From positions 1 to 43,130 of IMG/VR virus record IMGVR_UViG_3300044993_000266: a DNA stretch of 43,130 nucleotides; one strand, written 5' to 3'. Of the stretch, positions 23,164 to 29,915 are shown one piece after another. The stretch is from a virus. The notes under the pieces are model-generated. The model saw only the letters and a list, made by a program, of their open reading frames with translations. It did no database searches and was not told the DNA's origin. The translations under genes and the position numbers were made by a program. The stretch's first letter is position 1; every line of letters starts with the position of its first letter.

Positions 23164-24527
23164 GCTGCGGCCTCCGGCGGCGCGCCAGTCATAGCAGCAC
23201 CTCTTGTAGCGGCTCCCGCGCTTTTGCCTGCGGCGGCGCCCAGATCCACGGGCCCGAGGCCATGGGCAGCTGCGAGAGCGCGCCACGCATGAGCTGCTGC
23301 CAGCGGATGAACTCCGTTTCCGAGCAGGCGCAGAGCGCGTGTCCGATGGGCCAGCCCATCAGCCATCCGACGAAGAGCGGGTTCAGCCGCCGCCGTGCCC
23401 GGCCCTTCCACAGCCGCAGCCAGGTCGCGCGCCCATGAGACGCAATCAGCGAGGCTCGTAGCGGGCGCCAGATCAGGCGCAGTTGCGAGAGCGTCGGCCC
23501 ATCCGGTGGCGTCGCTTGGGCCGGGTGGGAAAAGCCCTGCTCGGCCCGGTAATGCAGCAGGTCCATCCGGCTCTTGCCGTCCGCGCGGACCAGGCTGTCC
23601 GGGCTGCTGCCCTTGACGTTCTGCGCCGCTGGCGTCGGCCATTGCGCTGCCTGCGCCGGAAGCGGCGGCATCCCGCCCGATCCGTAGACCTGGGCCGGGC
23701 CGCCCTTCTCCCCGTCCGATCCCTTCGGGGTGGACCATGAGCAAGCTTGCCCTTCCAGCGTCAGCCTTTCGGCGCTCTTCCGGCCCCCGTCCCGGGTGTA
23801 TTCCCCCGTGGACACGCGTGGCGTCATCCACGGCGCCCCCGCCAATACCATCGTCCGTCGGGTAAAGTCGTTGTTCCCCGCCGCGCTGTTCCCGTTCTGC
23901 GCCGGAGTGCCCGCCATCGGGGTGGGCCATTGCAATGCCAAGTCTTGCAGTGTCGGATTTGTGCGCTGCCCCAGCAGGGGGCCGTCTGGCGCCTGCCGAT
24001 TGCTGACCGTCGCTGTCGCGGTAGGCCACGCAAAACCAGCGCAATCGTTCGTGCGGCGCGCCGACTTCAGCCGCCGAGAATGCGCCAGCCGCAGGCGTCC
24101 AGCCCATATCCCATAGCTCTCGCAGCACGGTTTCAGCGCCGAGGCTGATGTGGCCCGCAACGTTTTCGAGGAACACCCATCGGGGTTCGACCTCGCGGAT
24201 GATCCTGGCCACCTCAGGCCACAGGTGCCGCTCGTCGTCGGCTCCCTTGCGCTGTCCGGCTGCGCTGAAAGGCTGGCACGGGTATCCGGCAAGGATGGTA
24301 TCAAAGGCGCCGCGGAAAGGTCGCCCGTCGAAGGTGGTGACATCATCCCAGATCGGGGCGGGGGCGAAGTATCCGGCCCGCTGGGCGGCGATGAGGACGG
24401 TGCGGGGCCATTCCTCCCACTCGACGAAGCAGCGGGTGTGGAATCCCGGCTCGGCAAGCATGAGGCCCATATCCAGGCCTCCGCCGCCTGCGCAGAGGGA
24501 CAATCCGTTCCGGGGACGTAGCACCAT
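23160..24527 (-). CDS. C5-cytosine DNA methyltransferase (455 aa)
   Basis: ATG 24527 (MVLRPRNGLSLCAGGGGLDM). Motif I is GLSLCAGGGGLD (8-19), motif IV is GYPCQPFS with catalytic Cys84, motif VI is ENV (121-123), and motif VIII-like is EVGAPHERLRWF. Motif X GNGVHPLAAAHAW is near residues 403-415, so this frame is complete from I to X. It methylates cytosine C5, probably to escape host restriction. The part from about 24030 to 23189 is also open and well-formed in a second frame (separate entry). Stop overlaps the Fis-type start by ATGA. Confidence 0.85.
   Translation of the reverse strand: MVLRPRNGLSLCAGGGGLDMGLMLAEPGFHTRCFVEWEEWPRTVLIAAQRAGYFAPAPIWDDVTTFDGRPFRGAFDTILAGYPCQPFSAAGQRKGADDERHLWPEVARIIREVEPRWVFLENVAGHISLGAETVLRELWDMGWTPAAGAFSAAEVGAPHERLRWFCVAYRDSDGQQSAGARRPPAGAAHKSDTARLGIAMAHPDGGHSGAEREQRGGEQRLYPTDDGIGGGAVDDATRVHGGIHPGRGPEERRKADAGRASLLMVHPEGIGRGEGRPGPGLRIGRDAAASGAGSAMADASGAERQGQQPGQPGPRGRQEPDGPAALPGRAGLFPPGPSDATGWADALATAPDLAPATSLADCVSWARDLAAAVEGPGTAAAEPALRRMADGLAHRTRALRLLGNGVHPLAAAHAWRALAAAHGLGPVDLGAAAGKSAGAATRGAAMTGAPPEAAA
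23189..24031 (-). other. Alternative reading frame over the methyltransferase C-terminal half
   Basis: This frame has stronger third-position GC than the methyltransferase frame and carries motifs usual for the C-terminal region of phage cytosine methyltransferases: WPTPMAGTPAQNGN, SWSTPKGSDG, WPTPAAQNVKGSS, RRLNPLFVGWLMGWPIGHA and CSETEFIRWQQLMRG. It is +1 relative to the methyltransferase frame; a run of four T on the minus strand (24032-24035) is a possible shift site. Either a frameshifted longer product, or a truly dual-coding stretch, would explain it. Confidence 0.5.
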
Positions 24528-24528
24528 G

Positions 24529-24819
24529 TCACGCTCCGCTCCCCATGTATGGGCGCCCCTTGGGGGCTGGCGGGCACGGCATGACACCGCGCCCGCCGTG
24601 GCCCCGGCCAGGCAATGCGGATGCCGGAGGCAGAGCCGCAGACGGGTCGAGCGCGGGTGCGGGGGCGTGGCGCCCACGGCGGGTTCCGCACTGTGCTGAC
24701 AATGCCGCCGCGCTCGGGTGGTGCATCCGGCGCTTGAACCGCTCTGTCCCGGCCTCTGAGCAAAGGTCGCGCGGGATGGATGCACCGCCGGAAAGCGGCA
24801 AAGGGTCGAGGACGCTCAT
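24529..24819 (-). CDS. Small hypothetical protein before the methyltransferase (96 aa)
   Basis: ATG 24819 overlaps the upstream stop by ATGA and the stop lies one base before the methyltransferase ATG, which supports translation through it. The N-terminal 35 residues have good codon bias (MSVLDPLPLSGGASIPRDLC); the rest is Ala/Pro/His-rich without structure. Possibly only a short coding part or a coupler for the next gene. Confidence 0.5.
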   Translation of the reverse strand: MSVLDPLPLSGGASIPRDLCSEAGTERFKRRMHHPSAAALSAQCGTRRGRHAPAPALDPSAALPPASALPGRGHGGRGVMPCPPAPKGRPYMGSGA

Positions 24820-25049
24820 GCTGCGACCTCGGCTTGTGCAGTGGTGCCCGCGCTGTCCTTCGGCGGGTTCTGGATGCGATACCGGGCGACCGGATCGCCC
24901 GGGCTAAACCAGTCGAAGTCTTCAGCCGGAAGCGGCCCGACGAAATCGCCGCTACAAGCGAAGCCCATTTCGCAAATCACCAATGTATGCCCCGGAACGG
25001 GCCTCGCGCCCGGCCAGTGCAGTATCCAAGGCCCCCATTCCTCGCTCAT
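24816..25049 (-). CDS. Small conserved phage protein, WGPWI type (77 aa)
   Basis: Starts MSEEWGPWILHWPG, and the PARY/RYRI segment (DPVARYRIQNPPKD) near the C-terminus fits a small family of phage proteins with N-terminal WGPWI and C-terminal YRI/RI motifs. Beta-rich; function unknown. It begins 4 bp before the stop of the regulator gene. Confidence 0.68.
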   Translation of the reverse strand: MSEEWGPWILHWPGARPVPGHTLVICEMGFACSGDFVGPLPAEDFDWFSPGDPVARYRIQNPPKDSAGTTAQAEVAA

Positions 25050-25249
25050 GCGGCGCCCCTGTCGGCATACTTGAAGGTGAACACCTCGCGCGGCAGGTCA
25101 TGCCCGGCCAAGTCGCATAGGGCGGCATACCAGAGCGCGGGCAGCCGATCTTCATTTGCGGCGCGCTGGACGCGGCGCATATCGACGCCGATGGCAGCGG
25201 CGACACGCTCGCGACCCAGGCTGTCAAGGATGTCTGCGGGTTTCATCAT
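25046..25249 (-). CDS. Cro-like helix-turn-helix regulator (67 aa)
   Basis: First gene of the leftward transcript. ATG 25249 or 25246 (MMKPADILDSLGRERVAAAI) then GVDMRRVQRAANEDRLPALW is a compact helix-turn-helix of the XRE/carph-isopro type, followed by YAALCDLAGHDLPREVFTF. Its predicted -10 lies 7 bp before the ATG, so its mRNA is probably leaderless, as for lambda cI from PRM. It is the best candidate to bind the three operators beside it and control both promoters. It could act as a Cro/CI-like switch; no second repressor is present. Confidence 0.75.
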   Translation of the reverse strand: MMKPADILDSLGRERVAAAIGVDMRRVQRAANEDRLPALWYAALCDLAGHDLPREVFTFKYADRGAA

Positions 25250-25255
25250 GCCTGG

Positions 25256-25284
25256 ACGATAGCGCGAAAAAAATATCCCGGCAA
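25256..25284 (-). promoter_or_regulatory. Leftward early promoter
   Basis: TTGCCG (-35, 25279-25284) and TATCGT (-10, 25256-25261) on the minus strand with 17-bp spacing. The expected start is at or next to the regulator's ATG (25249). One operator copy sits inside the spacer. Confidence 0.6.
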
Positions 25285-25319
25285 GCACATTTTTCGCTTG
25301 CGCGGTGAACATTTTTCGC
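25264..25319. promoter_or_regulatory. Three operator repeats of GCGAAAAA type
   Basis: GCGAAAAAAAT at 25264-25274 (plus) and ACATTTTTCGC at 25287-25297 and 25309-25319 (reverse orientation of the same motif, 22 bp apart). The first lies in the leftward promoter spacer, the third in the rightward promoter spacer and the second between them. This is the layout of a phage switch. Confidence 0.62.
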
Positions 25320-25326
25320 GCATAGT
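25298..25326 (+). promoter_or_regulatory. Rightward early promoter
   Basis: TTGCGC (-35, 25298-25303) and CATAGT (-10, 25321-25326) with 17-bp spacing. The start would be near 25333, 35 bp before the first rightward ATG. One operator copy fills the spacer. Confidence 0.55.
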
Positions 25327-25367
25327 CACTCCAAGGCGCCACGGTGGTGCCGCAGGGAAAGACGAAG

Positions 25368-25598
25368 ATGACCCTTGCAGAGAAGATCAACGCCGCTTTG
25401 GACGCTGGCAAAACCGTCACCATTGCCAACTACCTGCGGATCACCCAGGTGAAACCCAAGCATCGCAAGATGTGGCGTGATGCTGGTCATGAGTTTTTCA
25501 AGACCGACGCCAAGGGCGCGACCCTGATGATCGACGGCCAGTCCAAGGGAAAGCCGCGTTACGCTTGCATCGACGGCACCAAGATCACCGCCGCCTGA
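25368..25598 (+). CDS. First rightward early protein, hypothetical (76 aa)
   Basis: ATG 25368 (MTLAEKINAALDAGKTVTIA) with GGGAAAG upstream; a GTG at 25344 is possible but less likely. Compact alpha/beta sequence with Lys-rich middle (ITQVKPKHRKMWRDAGHEFF) and GATLMIDGQSKGKPRY. Small, basic, expressed first, so it may be a host-takeover or DNA-binding protein. I recognise no family. Confidence 0.75.
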   Translation: MTLAEKINAALDAGKTVTIANYLRITQVKPKHRKMWRDAGHEFFKTDAKGATLMIDGQSKGKPRYACIDGTKITAA

Positions 25599-25602
25599 CT
25601 CC

Positions 25603-25683
25603 CGCGCCCTTCGGGGCACACTACCCTCACACCCGAGAGACGCCATGACCCGCTACGAGACGATCCTGCACCGCAACGCGCCC
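25603..25683. repeat. Duplicated start cassette, copy 1
   Basis: About 80 bp including the intergenic stretch, ribosome site (CCGAGAGACGCC) and first 13 codons of the next gene are repeated at 25911-25990 with scattered differences. Confidence 0.8.
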
Positions 25684-25905
25684 TTCGACTTCGACCTGAA
25701 CGCGCCGCGCCTGGACGCGGATCGGCGCTGGACCGTTGCCGGGGTGCAGGCCGTGCTTCTGGACGGCAACCCGGTCGTGCCTGTGGGGCAGTTGTCCAAG
25801 GCCGCCGCCGCTTGGCTGCGCCGCGCCGAAAAGGCCGGTCAGATCGAGGCGTTCGCCTGCCACAGCTTCCCCGCGCCGCGCACCGCTTACCGGCTCGCCG
25901 CCTGA
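25645..25905 (+). CDS. Hypothetical early protein, YETIL N-terminus (86 aa)
   Basis: MTRYETILHRNAPFDFDLNA, then AVLLDGNPVVPVGQLSKAAA and a C-terminal helix. The N-terminus is shared with the gene at 25952 by duplication of the start cassette. No recognised family. Confidence 0.72.
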   Translation: MTRYETILHRNAPFDFDLNAPRLDADRRWTVAGVQAVLLDGNPVVPVGQLSKAAAAWLRRAEKAGQIEAFACHSFPAPRTAYRLAA

Positions 25906-25910
25906 CCGCC

Positions 25911-25990
25911 GCGCCTTACGGGGCGCACCACCCTCACACCGGAGAGACGCCATGACCTGCTACGAAACCATCCTGCGCCGCCACGCGCCC
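25911..25990. repeat. Duplicated start cassette, copy 2
   Basis: Second copy of the segment at 25603-25683. Both lead into proteins beginning MTxYETILxRxAP that differ after residue 13. Confidence 0.8.
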
Positions 25991-26143
25991 GAGATGAACG
26001 CGACCCACATGGAAAGCCTTGCCATCGGCCTGCACTCGACGCTGAATAGCCTGCCCGACGAGGCGTTCCGCGAGATCGCCGAACTGGCCCGCCGGATGGG
26101 CGCGGATCGGCTGGCCGCGTTCCATCGGGGGATGTGCGCATGA
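25952..26143 (+). CDS. Hypothetical early protein, YETIL N-terminus (63 aa)
   Basis: Starts MTCYETILRRHAPEMNATHM at ATG 25952. After the duplicated N-terminus the protein is helical (LPDEAFREIAELARRMGADR). The stop overlaps the next start by ATGA. Function unknown. Confidence 0.7.
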   Translation: MTCYETILRRHAPEMNATHMESLAIGLHSTLNSLPDEAFREIAELARRMGADRLAAFHRGMCA

Positions 26144-26472
26144 CCCTGCCCGCATCCTACGACGCATGGCGCACCACCGCGCCCGAGGCCCCGCCGCTGC
26201 ACCCCGGCCCGCACCGCAACGAGCTGTTGATCGAGGCGCCGGACCTGACCATCGACGCATACGGATGGTATGACGGCGAGGGCAACCTGCTGTCAGTGCA
26301 GATCGGCAAGCTTAACATCAAGCCCGAGAACGTGGCCCGCGCGCTGGCGCTGTTGGGCGCGACTTGCTCCACTTGGGCCGATCCGCTGGACGCCGACACG
26401 CTGGCCGGCTTGTCGCGGGCCGCCTTTGAATACGAGGCCGAACTGGAAGCCGAGGCGCGGGGGACTTGGTGA
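26140..26472 (+). CDS. Hypothetical early protein (110 aa)
   Basis: ATG 26140 overlaps the stop before it (ATGA), MTLPASYDAWRTTAPEAPPL. A beta segment (ELLIEAPDLTIDAYGWYDGE) and a helix follow, with an acidic end. Codon bias is normal. I do not recognise a family. Confidence 0.72.
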   Translation: MTLPASYDAWRTTAPEAPPLHPGPHRNELLIEAPDLTIDAYGWYDGEGNLLSVQIGKLNIKPENVARALALLGATCSTWADPLDADTLAGLSRAAFEYEAELEAEARGTW

Positions 26473-26639
26473 TGGCGTCCGCTGACGACATCCGACTGCT
26501 TGAGCGCATTCGGAACCTGAAAGTCATCTGGCAGGTCGAAATGCTGCCTGTGGGCGACTTGATTGAGCTGGCCCACATGGTGCGCCGTGGCGACCTGCGC
26601 CACGTCGATGAACCTTCGCTGGAGGAGGCCGAGACATGA
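26472..26639 (+). CDS. Small acidic hypothetical protein (55 aa)
   Basis: ATG 26472 overlaps the preceding stop by one base (TGATG). MASADDIRLLERIRNLKVIW, then a short helical stretch ending EEAET. The stop overlaps the next ATG (ATGA), so it is a real link in the coupled chain though too short for many gene finders. Function unknown. Confidence 0.6.
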   Translation: MASADDIRLLERIRNLKVIWQVEMLPVGDLIELAHMVRRGDLRHVDEPSLEEAET

Positions 26640-26959
26640 CCACCACCCCGCGCCCTTGGGCTGTCGCCCTTGCGGCTGCCGGCATGCGCCGCGCGGCCGA
26701 GCGCACGCAGATCGACGCCGACGCAATGGAGGTGCCGCCGCCGCAGCGCGCCGATCTGGACAAACTGGCTGAGGCTGCCAAGCGGTTTCGCGCCGGCAAG
26801 CGCAGTCTGACGCTGACCGAGGCGAAGGACATCGCTCGCACGCTGGTGAACAAGCATGACGCCGAGAGCGTGCGCATGATCCACAGCGCGATCCTCGATC
26901 TGCTGGCCGAGGGCTACAGCACCCCGCCCGAGGCGCTGCGCAAGGGGGGCGGGCTGTGA
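26636..26959 (+). CDS. Hypothetical early protein (107 aa)
   Basis: MTTTPRPWAVALAAAGMRRA, then a helical region (LDKLAEAAKRFRAGKRSLTL) and a C-terminal Gly-rich end. Basic and Ala-rich. No family recognised. Confidence 0.72.
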   Translation: MTTTPRPWAVALAAAGMRRAAERTQIDADAMEVPPPQRADLDKLAEAAKRFRAGKRSLTLTEAKDIARTLVNKHDAESVRMIHSAILDLLAEGYSTPPEALRKGGGL

Positions 26960-27066
26960 CCCTGACCGACGCCGTTTTCGCCCTGTTCTTCGGCCTGGTC
27001 GCGGTCTGGGTCGGCCATCACATCGCTGCGGCGCTCGCCCGCCCGCCTTTGGAGGTCTTGCTGTGA
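26956..27066 (+). CDS. Very small membrane protein (36 aa)
   Basis: GTG 26956 overlaps the previous stop (GTGA). VTLTDAVFALFFGLVAVWVG is one hydrophobic segment, followed by HHIAAALARPPLEVLL. The stop overlaps the exonuclease GTG (GTGA). It may target the inner membrane; a superinfection or regulatory role is possible. Confidence 0.5.
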   Translation: MTLTDAVFALFFGLVAVWVGHHIAAALARPPLEVLL

Positions 27067-28019
27067 CGCTGGCGCCCGGACTGCACACCGACATCCCCGA
27101 GGCGCTCTATCACGCCGATGCCCTGCTCGATGCGCCCACGCTGTCCAGCACCGTCGCCCGGCTCATGCTGCGCAGCCCGCTGCACGGCTGGACTGCGCAC
27201 CCGCGCCTGAACCCGGATTACGAGCCGAAGGACAGCGCCGCCTTCGACGTGGGCCGCGCCGCGCACCGGGCGGTGCTGGGCCGCAGCGGCGATTACGTCG
27301 CGATCCCGGACGATCTGCTGTCCGAAGACGGCGCGATCCGGTCGAAAGCAGCGCGCGAATGGGTGGCCGAGGCGCGCGCGAAAGGCCGGACGCCGCTCAA
27401 GGCACCCGTGGTCGAGCGGATCGACGCCATCGCATCAGCGGTCCGGTCGCGGCTGTCCGCGATGGGCATCCGCCTCGACGCCGACCGCAGCGAGATCACT
27501 GCGCTGGCCGAGGTGGACGGGGTGTGGTGCCGGGCGCGCTTCGACAACTTGCCTGAGCGCGGGACGGTCTTCTACGACCTCAAGACCATCACCGACGCGA
27601 GCGCCGACGCGGTGATCCGTGCGGTGGAGTCCTATGGCTACGATCTGCAGGTGGCGCACTACCAGGCGGTGCTGGAGGCCGCCACCGGGCAGCGCCGCCG
27701 TGCCCGGCTGATCTTCGTCGAAAAAGACCCGCCGCACGAGGTGGCGGTCGTCGAGCTGGTGGACGATCCCAGCGCCGAGTCCGACTGGATGGCGGCCGCC
27801 CGGTCCAAGGCTGCAGAAGCGCGCCGCCTGTGGGCCGAGTGCCTGCGCACGGGCGTTTGGCCCGGCTATCCGGCGGCGGTGCAGATCATCGGCGCGCGCG
27901 GCTGGGAGCAGGCCCGGTGGGAGCAGCGGATGGCGGAGCGCGCCGATCCGCCGAAGCCCAGCAAGCCCGCGCTCCGTGCGGCCTACGACGCCCAGGCGCC
28001 GTGGGGAATGACCCCGTGA
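27063..28019 (+). CDS. RecE/RecB-type exonuclease, PD-(D/E)xK fold (318 aa)
   Basis: GTG 27063 (coupled by GTGA). Start LAPGLHTDIPEALYHADALL matches the DUF3799-type exonuclease N-terminus. Key residues visible are H68 (GRAAHRAVL), E150 (TALAEVDG), D161 (RARFDNLP), and D172-L-K174 (YDLKTITDA), the usual H...D...DxK set. It degrades one strand of double-stranded DNA from ends and feeds the RecT-type protein that follows. RecE core length is similar. Together with RecT it gives recombination that is independent of host RecA. Confidence 0.9.
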   Translation: MTLAPGLHTDIPEALYHADALLDAPTLSSTVARLMLRSPLHGWTAHPRLNPDYEPKDSAAFDVGRAAHRAVLGRSGDYVAIPDDLLSEDGAIRSKAAREWVAEARAKGRTPLKAPVVERIDAIASAVRSRLSAMGIRLDADRSEITALAEVDGVWCRARFDNLPERGTVFYDLKTITDASADAVIRAVESYGYDLQVAHYQAVLEAATGQRRRARLIFVEKDPPHEVAVVELVDDPSAESDWMAAARSKAAEARRLWAECLRTGVWPGYPAAVQIIGARGWEQARWEQRMAERADPPKPSKPALRAAYDAQAPWGMTP

Positions 28020-28054
28020 CCCGCGCGCAAGACCCATCACCATCAGGAGAAACC

Positions 28055-28834
28055 ATGACTGCCGAACCGTCGCCCCCCGTGCCCCCCGTGCCCGCCGTCC
28101 CTGCGCCGCAGCCCGCCGCCTCGCGCGCTCCCGTCACTGTGGGCGGCCCGCTGGCGGCACTCGTCCCCGACAGCCTCGACAGCGCGTATCGCCTTGCCAA
28201 GGCGCTGGCCGCTGCGGGCGACATGGTGCCGGCGGCGTTTCGCGGCAATCCCGAGGCCACGCTGGCAGCGATCCTGCGCGGGATGGAAGTGGGGCTGGCG
28301 CCGATGCAGGCGCTGTCCAGCATCGCGGTCATCAACGGCCGCGCGACGCTGTGGGGCGACGCGATCCCCGCGCTGGTGCAGCGCGCCGGGCACCACATCG
28401 ACGTCGAATACGAGGGCGCCGGCGACCGGCTGGTTGCCGTCGCGACGCTGATCCGGGGCGACAGCCGGCGCAAGATCGTGCGGCGCTTCGGCATGGAGGA
28501 CGCCAAGCGGGCGAAGCTGCTGGACAAGTCCGGGCCGTGGCAGCTCTACCCGCAGCGGATGCTGGCGCACCGCGCCCGGTCTTGGGCGGTCCGCGACGGG
28601 GCGGCCGACGCGCTGATGGGTCTCGCCATCGCCGAGGAAGTGCAGGACTACGGTCCCGACCGCGCGCGCGACGTGACGCCTGCGGCGACCGCAGCCCCGC
28701 GCCGCGGCGGCGTGATGCTGGCGTCGCCGGACGCTGAGGTGGACGAAATCATTGAGGCCCGGCCGACCGACGCCGAGCTTGAGGCCGCGATGGCGGCGGC
28801 GGCCGAGGCTGCGCGGGCGCAGGGGGCGGCGTGA
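28055..28834 (+). CDS. recT: RecT-family single-strand annealing protein (259 aa)
   Basis: ATG 28055 (MTAEPSPPVPPV) with CAGGAGAAACC; a GTG at 28016 overlaps the exonuclease stop and adds 13 residues. The N-terminus is Pro-rich, then family motifs: FRGNPEATLAAILRGMEVGL, APMQALSSIAVINGRATLWG, DAIPALVQRAGH, and QLYPQRMLAHRARSWAVRDG, which is the RecT core. The C-terminus is acidic. It anneals the overhangs made by the exonuclease. Confidence 0.93.
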   Translation: MTAEPSPPVPPVPAVPAPQPAASRAPVTVGGPLAALVPDSLDSAYRLAKALAAAGDMVPAAFRGNPEATLAAILRGMEVGLAPMQALSSIAVINGRATLWGDAIPALVQRAGHHIDVEYEGAGDRLVAVATLIRGDSRRKIVRRFGMEDAKRAKLLDKSGPWQLYPQRMLAHRARSWAVRDGAADALMGLAIAEEVQDYGPDRARDVTPAATAAPRRGGVMLASPDAEVDEIIEARPTDAELEAAMAAAAEAARAQGAA

Positions 28835-28959
28835 TGTCGCCCGCCGCAGACCCGCGCCTTGTTCCGTTTCCGCCGCCACCCCACGTCACCCCGTCCAGAG
28901 TTTCCCGCGCAACGCCCCGCCGCGCAGCGCGGCGCCTCGCCCCGCAACGCAACGCCTGA
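28834..28959 (+). CDS. Short Pro/Arg-rich ORF over the first CGC array (41 aa)
   Basis: ATG 28834 overlaps the recT stop (TGATG). MSPAADPRLVPFPPPPHVTP, then a basic tail encoded by the CGC-rich array. It might be a leader ORF rather than a functional protein. Confidence 0.35.
   Translation: MSPAADPRLVPFPPPPHVTPSRVSRATPRRAARRLAPQRNA
28908..28955. repeat. CGC-rich array 0
   Basis: 48 bp made almost only of C and G triplets ending CGCAACGCAACGC, before the AAAGGAG of the next gene. It resembles the three arrays at 29571-29892. Confidence 0.6.
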
Positions 28960-28975
28960 TCAGAAAGGAGACACC

Positions 28976-29560
28976 ATGATCACCTCGAAAGCTTCCGTCA
29001 CCTTGGCCAGCATTTCCCCCTACAGCCAGTCGCGCCAGCACGACGAGCCGCGACTGGCGGGGGAAAGCCACGACGACTACGACGTCCGCACCTGGCGGTC
29101 GAAGCTCAGCATCGGGCCGAAGGGCACGGTCGTCATTCCCGCGCACGGGATGCATCAGGCGCTGATGGCCGCTGCCAAATACTCCGGCAAGCAGATTCCC
29201 GGTCAGGGCAAGAAGACGTGGACCGCCAAGATCACCACCGGCCTCATGCTCATCGAGGACATCGATCTCGGGATCAAGCCTGAGGCGGTGGGGCAGGTGG
29301 CGATCTCGGCCAATGCGGACGGCGTGCGCGGCTCCGGCAAGCGCGTGCTGCGGCGCTTCCCGATGATCCCCGAATGGCGGTCCACCTTCGACATCTATGT
29401 GCTGGACCCGATCATCACGAAGGACGTGCTGAAGGAGATGCTTGAAATCGCCGGGATGTTCATCGGGATCGGTCGCTTCCGCCCTGAAAAGGGCGGCACC
29501 AATGGGCGTTTCCGCCTCGACCGCCTCGGCTGGGACGACGGCCGACTGGCGGCGGCCTGA
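28976..29560 (+). CDS. Conserved phage protein near recombination genes (194 aa)
   Basis: ATG 28976 with AAAGGAG. MITSKASVTLASISPYSQSR, then YDVRTWRSKL, GMHQALMAAAKYSGKQIPGQ, and a C-terminal FIGIGRFRPEKGGTNGRF. The family recurs beside RecT in related phages. The Gly-rich end after FRPE resembles the loop of RNA-binding RAMP (Cas7-like) folds, but this is only a visual impression. It may bind single-stranded DNA or RNA and help RecT. Confidence 0.8.
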   Translation: MITSKASVTLASISPYSQSRQHDEPRLAGESHDDYDVRTWRSKLSIGPKGTVVIPAHGMHQALMAAAKYSGKQIPGQGKKTWTAKITTGLMLIEDIDLGIKPEAVGQVAISANADGVRGSGKRVLRRFPMIPEWRSTFDIYVLDPIITKDVLKEMLEIAGMFIGIGRFRPEKGGTNGRFRLDRLGWDDGRLAAA

Positions 29561-29643
29561 CAAGATTCCGACGCTCCGCGCCGCCGCGCGCCGCGCCGCA
29601 ACGCTGCGCCACGCAACGCACCGATCCTGACCGAGAGATACCG

Positions 29644-29667
29644 ATGTCCCGCCCCCGTCCGCCCTGA
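29644..29667 (+). CDS. Mini-ORF MSRPRPP in repeat unit 1
   Basis: GAGAGATACCG precedes the ATG. Seven codons end Pro-Pro-stop (MSRPRPP), and the TGA starts the next unit. Consecutive prolines before a stop slow termination in bacteria, so it may be a translational leader. It could also be a passive by-product of the duplication. Confidence 0.35.
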   Translation: MSRPRPP

Positions 29668-29797
29668 CAAGATTCCGCCGCGCTGCGCTGCGCCTCGCAC
29701 CGCCCCGCTCCGCTGCGCCTCGCGCCGCCCCGCTCCGCTGCGCCTCGCGCCGCCCCGCAACGCAACGCAACGCACCGATCCTGACCGAGAGATACCG

Positions 29798-29821
29798 ATG
29801 CCCCGCCCCCGTCCGCCCTGA
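29798..29821 (+). CDS. Mini-ORF MPRPRPP in repeat unit 2
   Basis: Same layout as the mini-ORF at 29644 with Ser changed to Pro. The change keeps the Pro-Pro-stop end. Confidence 0.35.
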   Translation: MPRPRPP

Positions 29822-29915
29822 CAAGATTCCGCCGCGCCGCAGCGCCACGCGCCGCACCGCGCCGCAGCGCGCCGCCCCGCAACGCACCGCACCGATCCTG
29901 ACCGAAAGGCCTACA

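Larger units (their letters stand above)
29556..29915. repeat. Three tandem leader units with CGC-rich arrays
   Basis: Each unit starts CCTGACAAGATTCCG (29556, 29663, 29817), has a C/G-only array of different length, then AACGCACCG, GATCCTGACCGA and a ribosome site. Units 1 and 2 end in an ATG of a 7-residue ORF; unit 3 ends in the ATG of the next gene at 29916. The array in unit 2 contains two tandem 25-bp blocks. The region has no other gene. Confidence 0.88.

Noticed and set aside
29571-29892. CRISPR array
   Set aside because: The repeated borders are direct repeats with low-complexity C/G stretches between them, not unique spacers; no cas genes are present.
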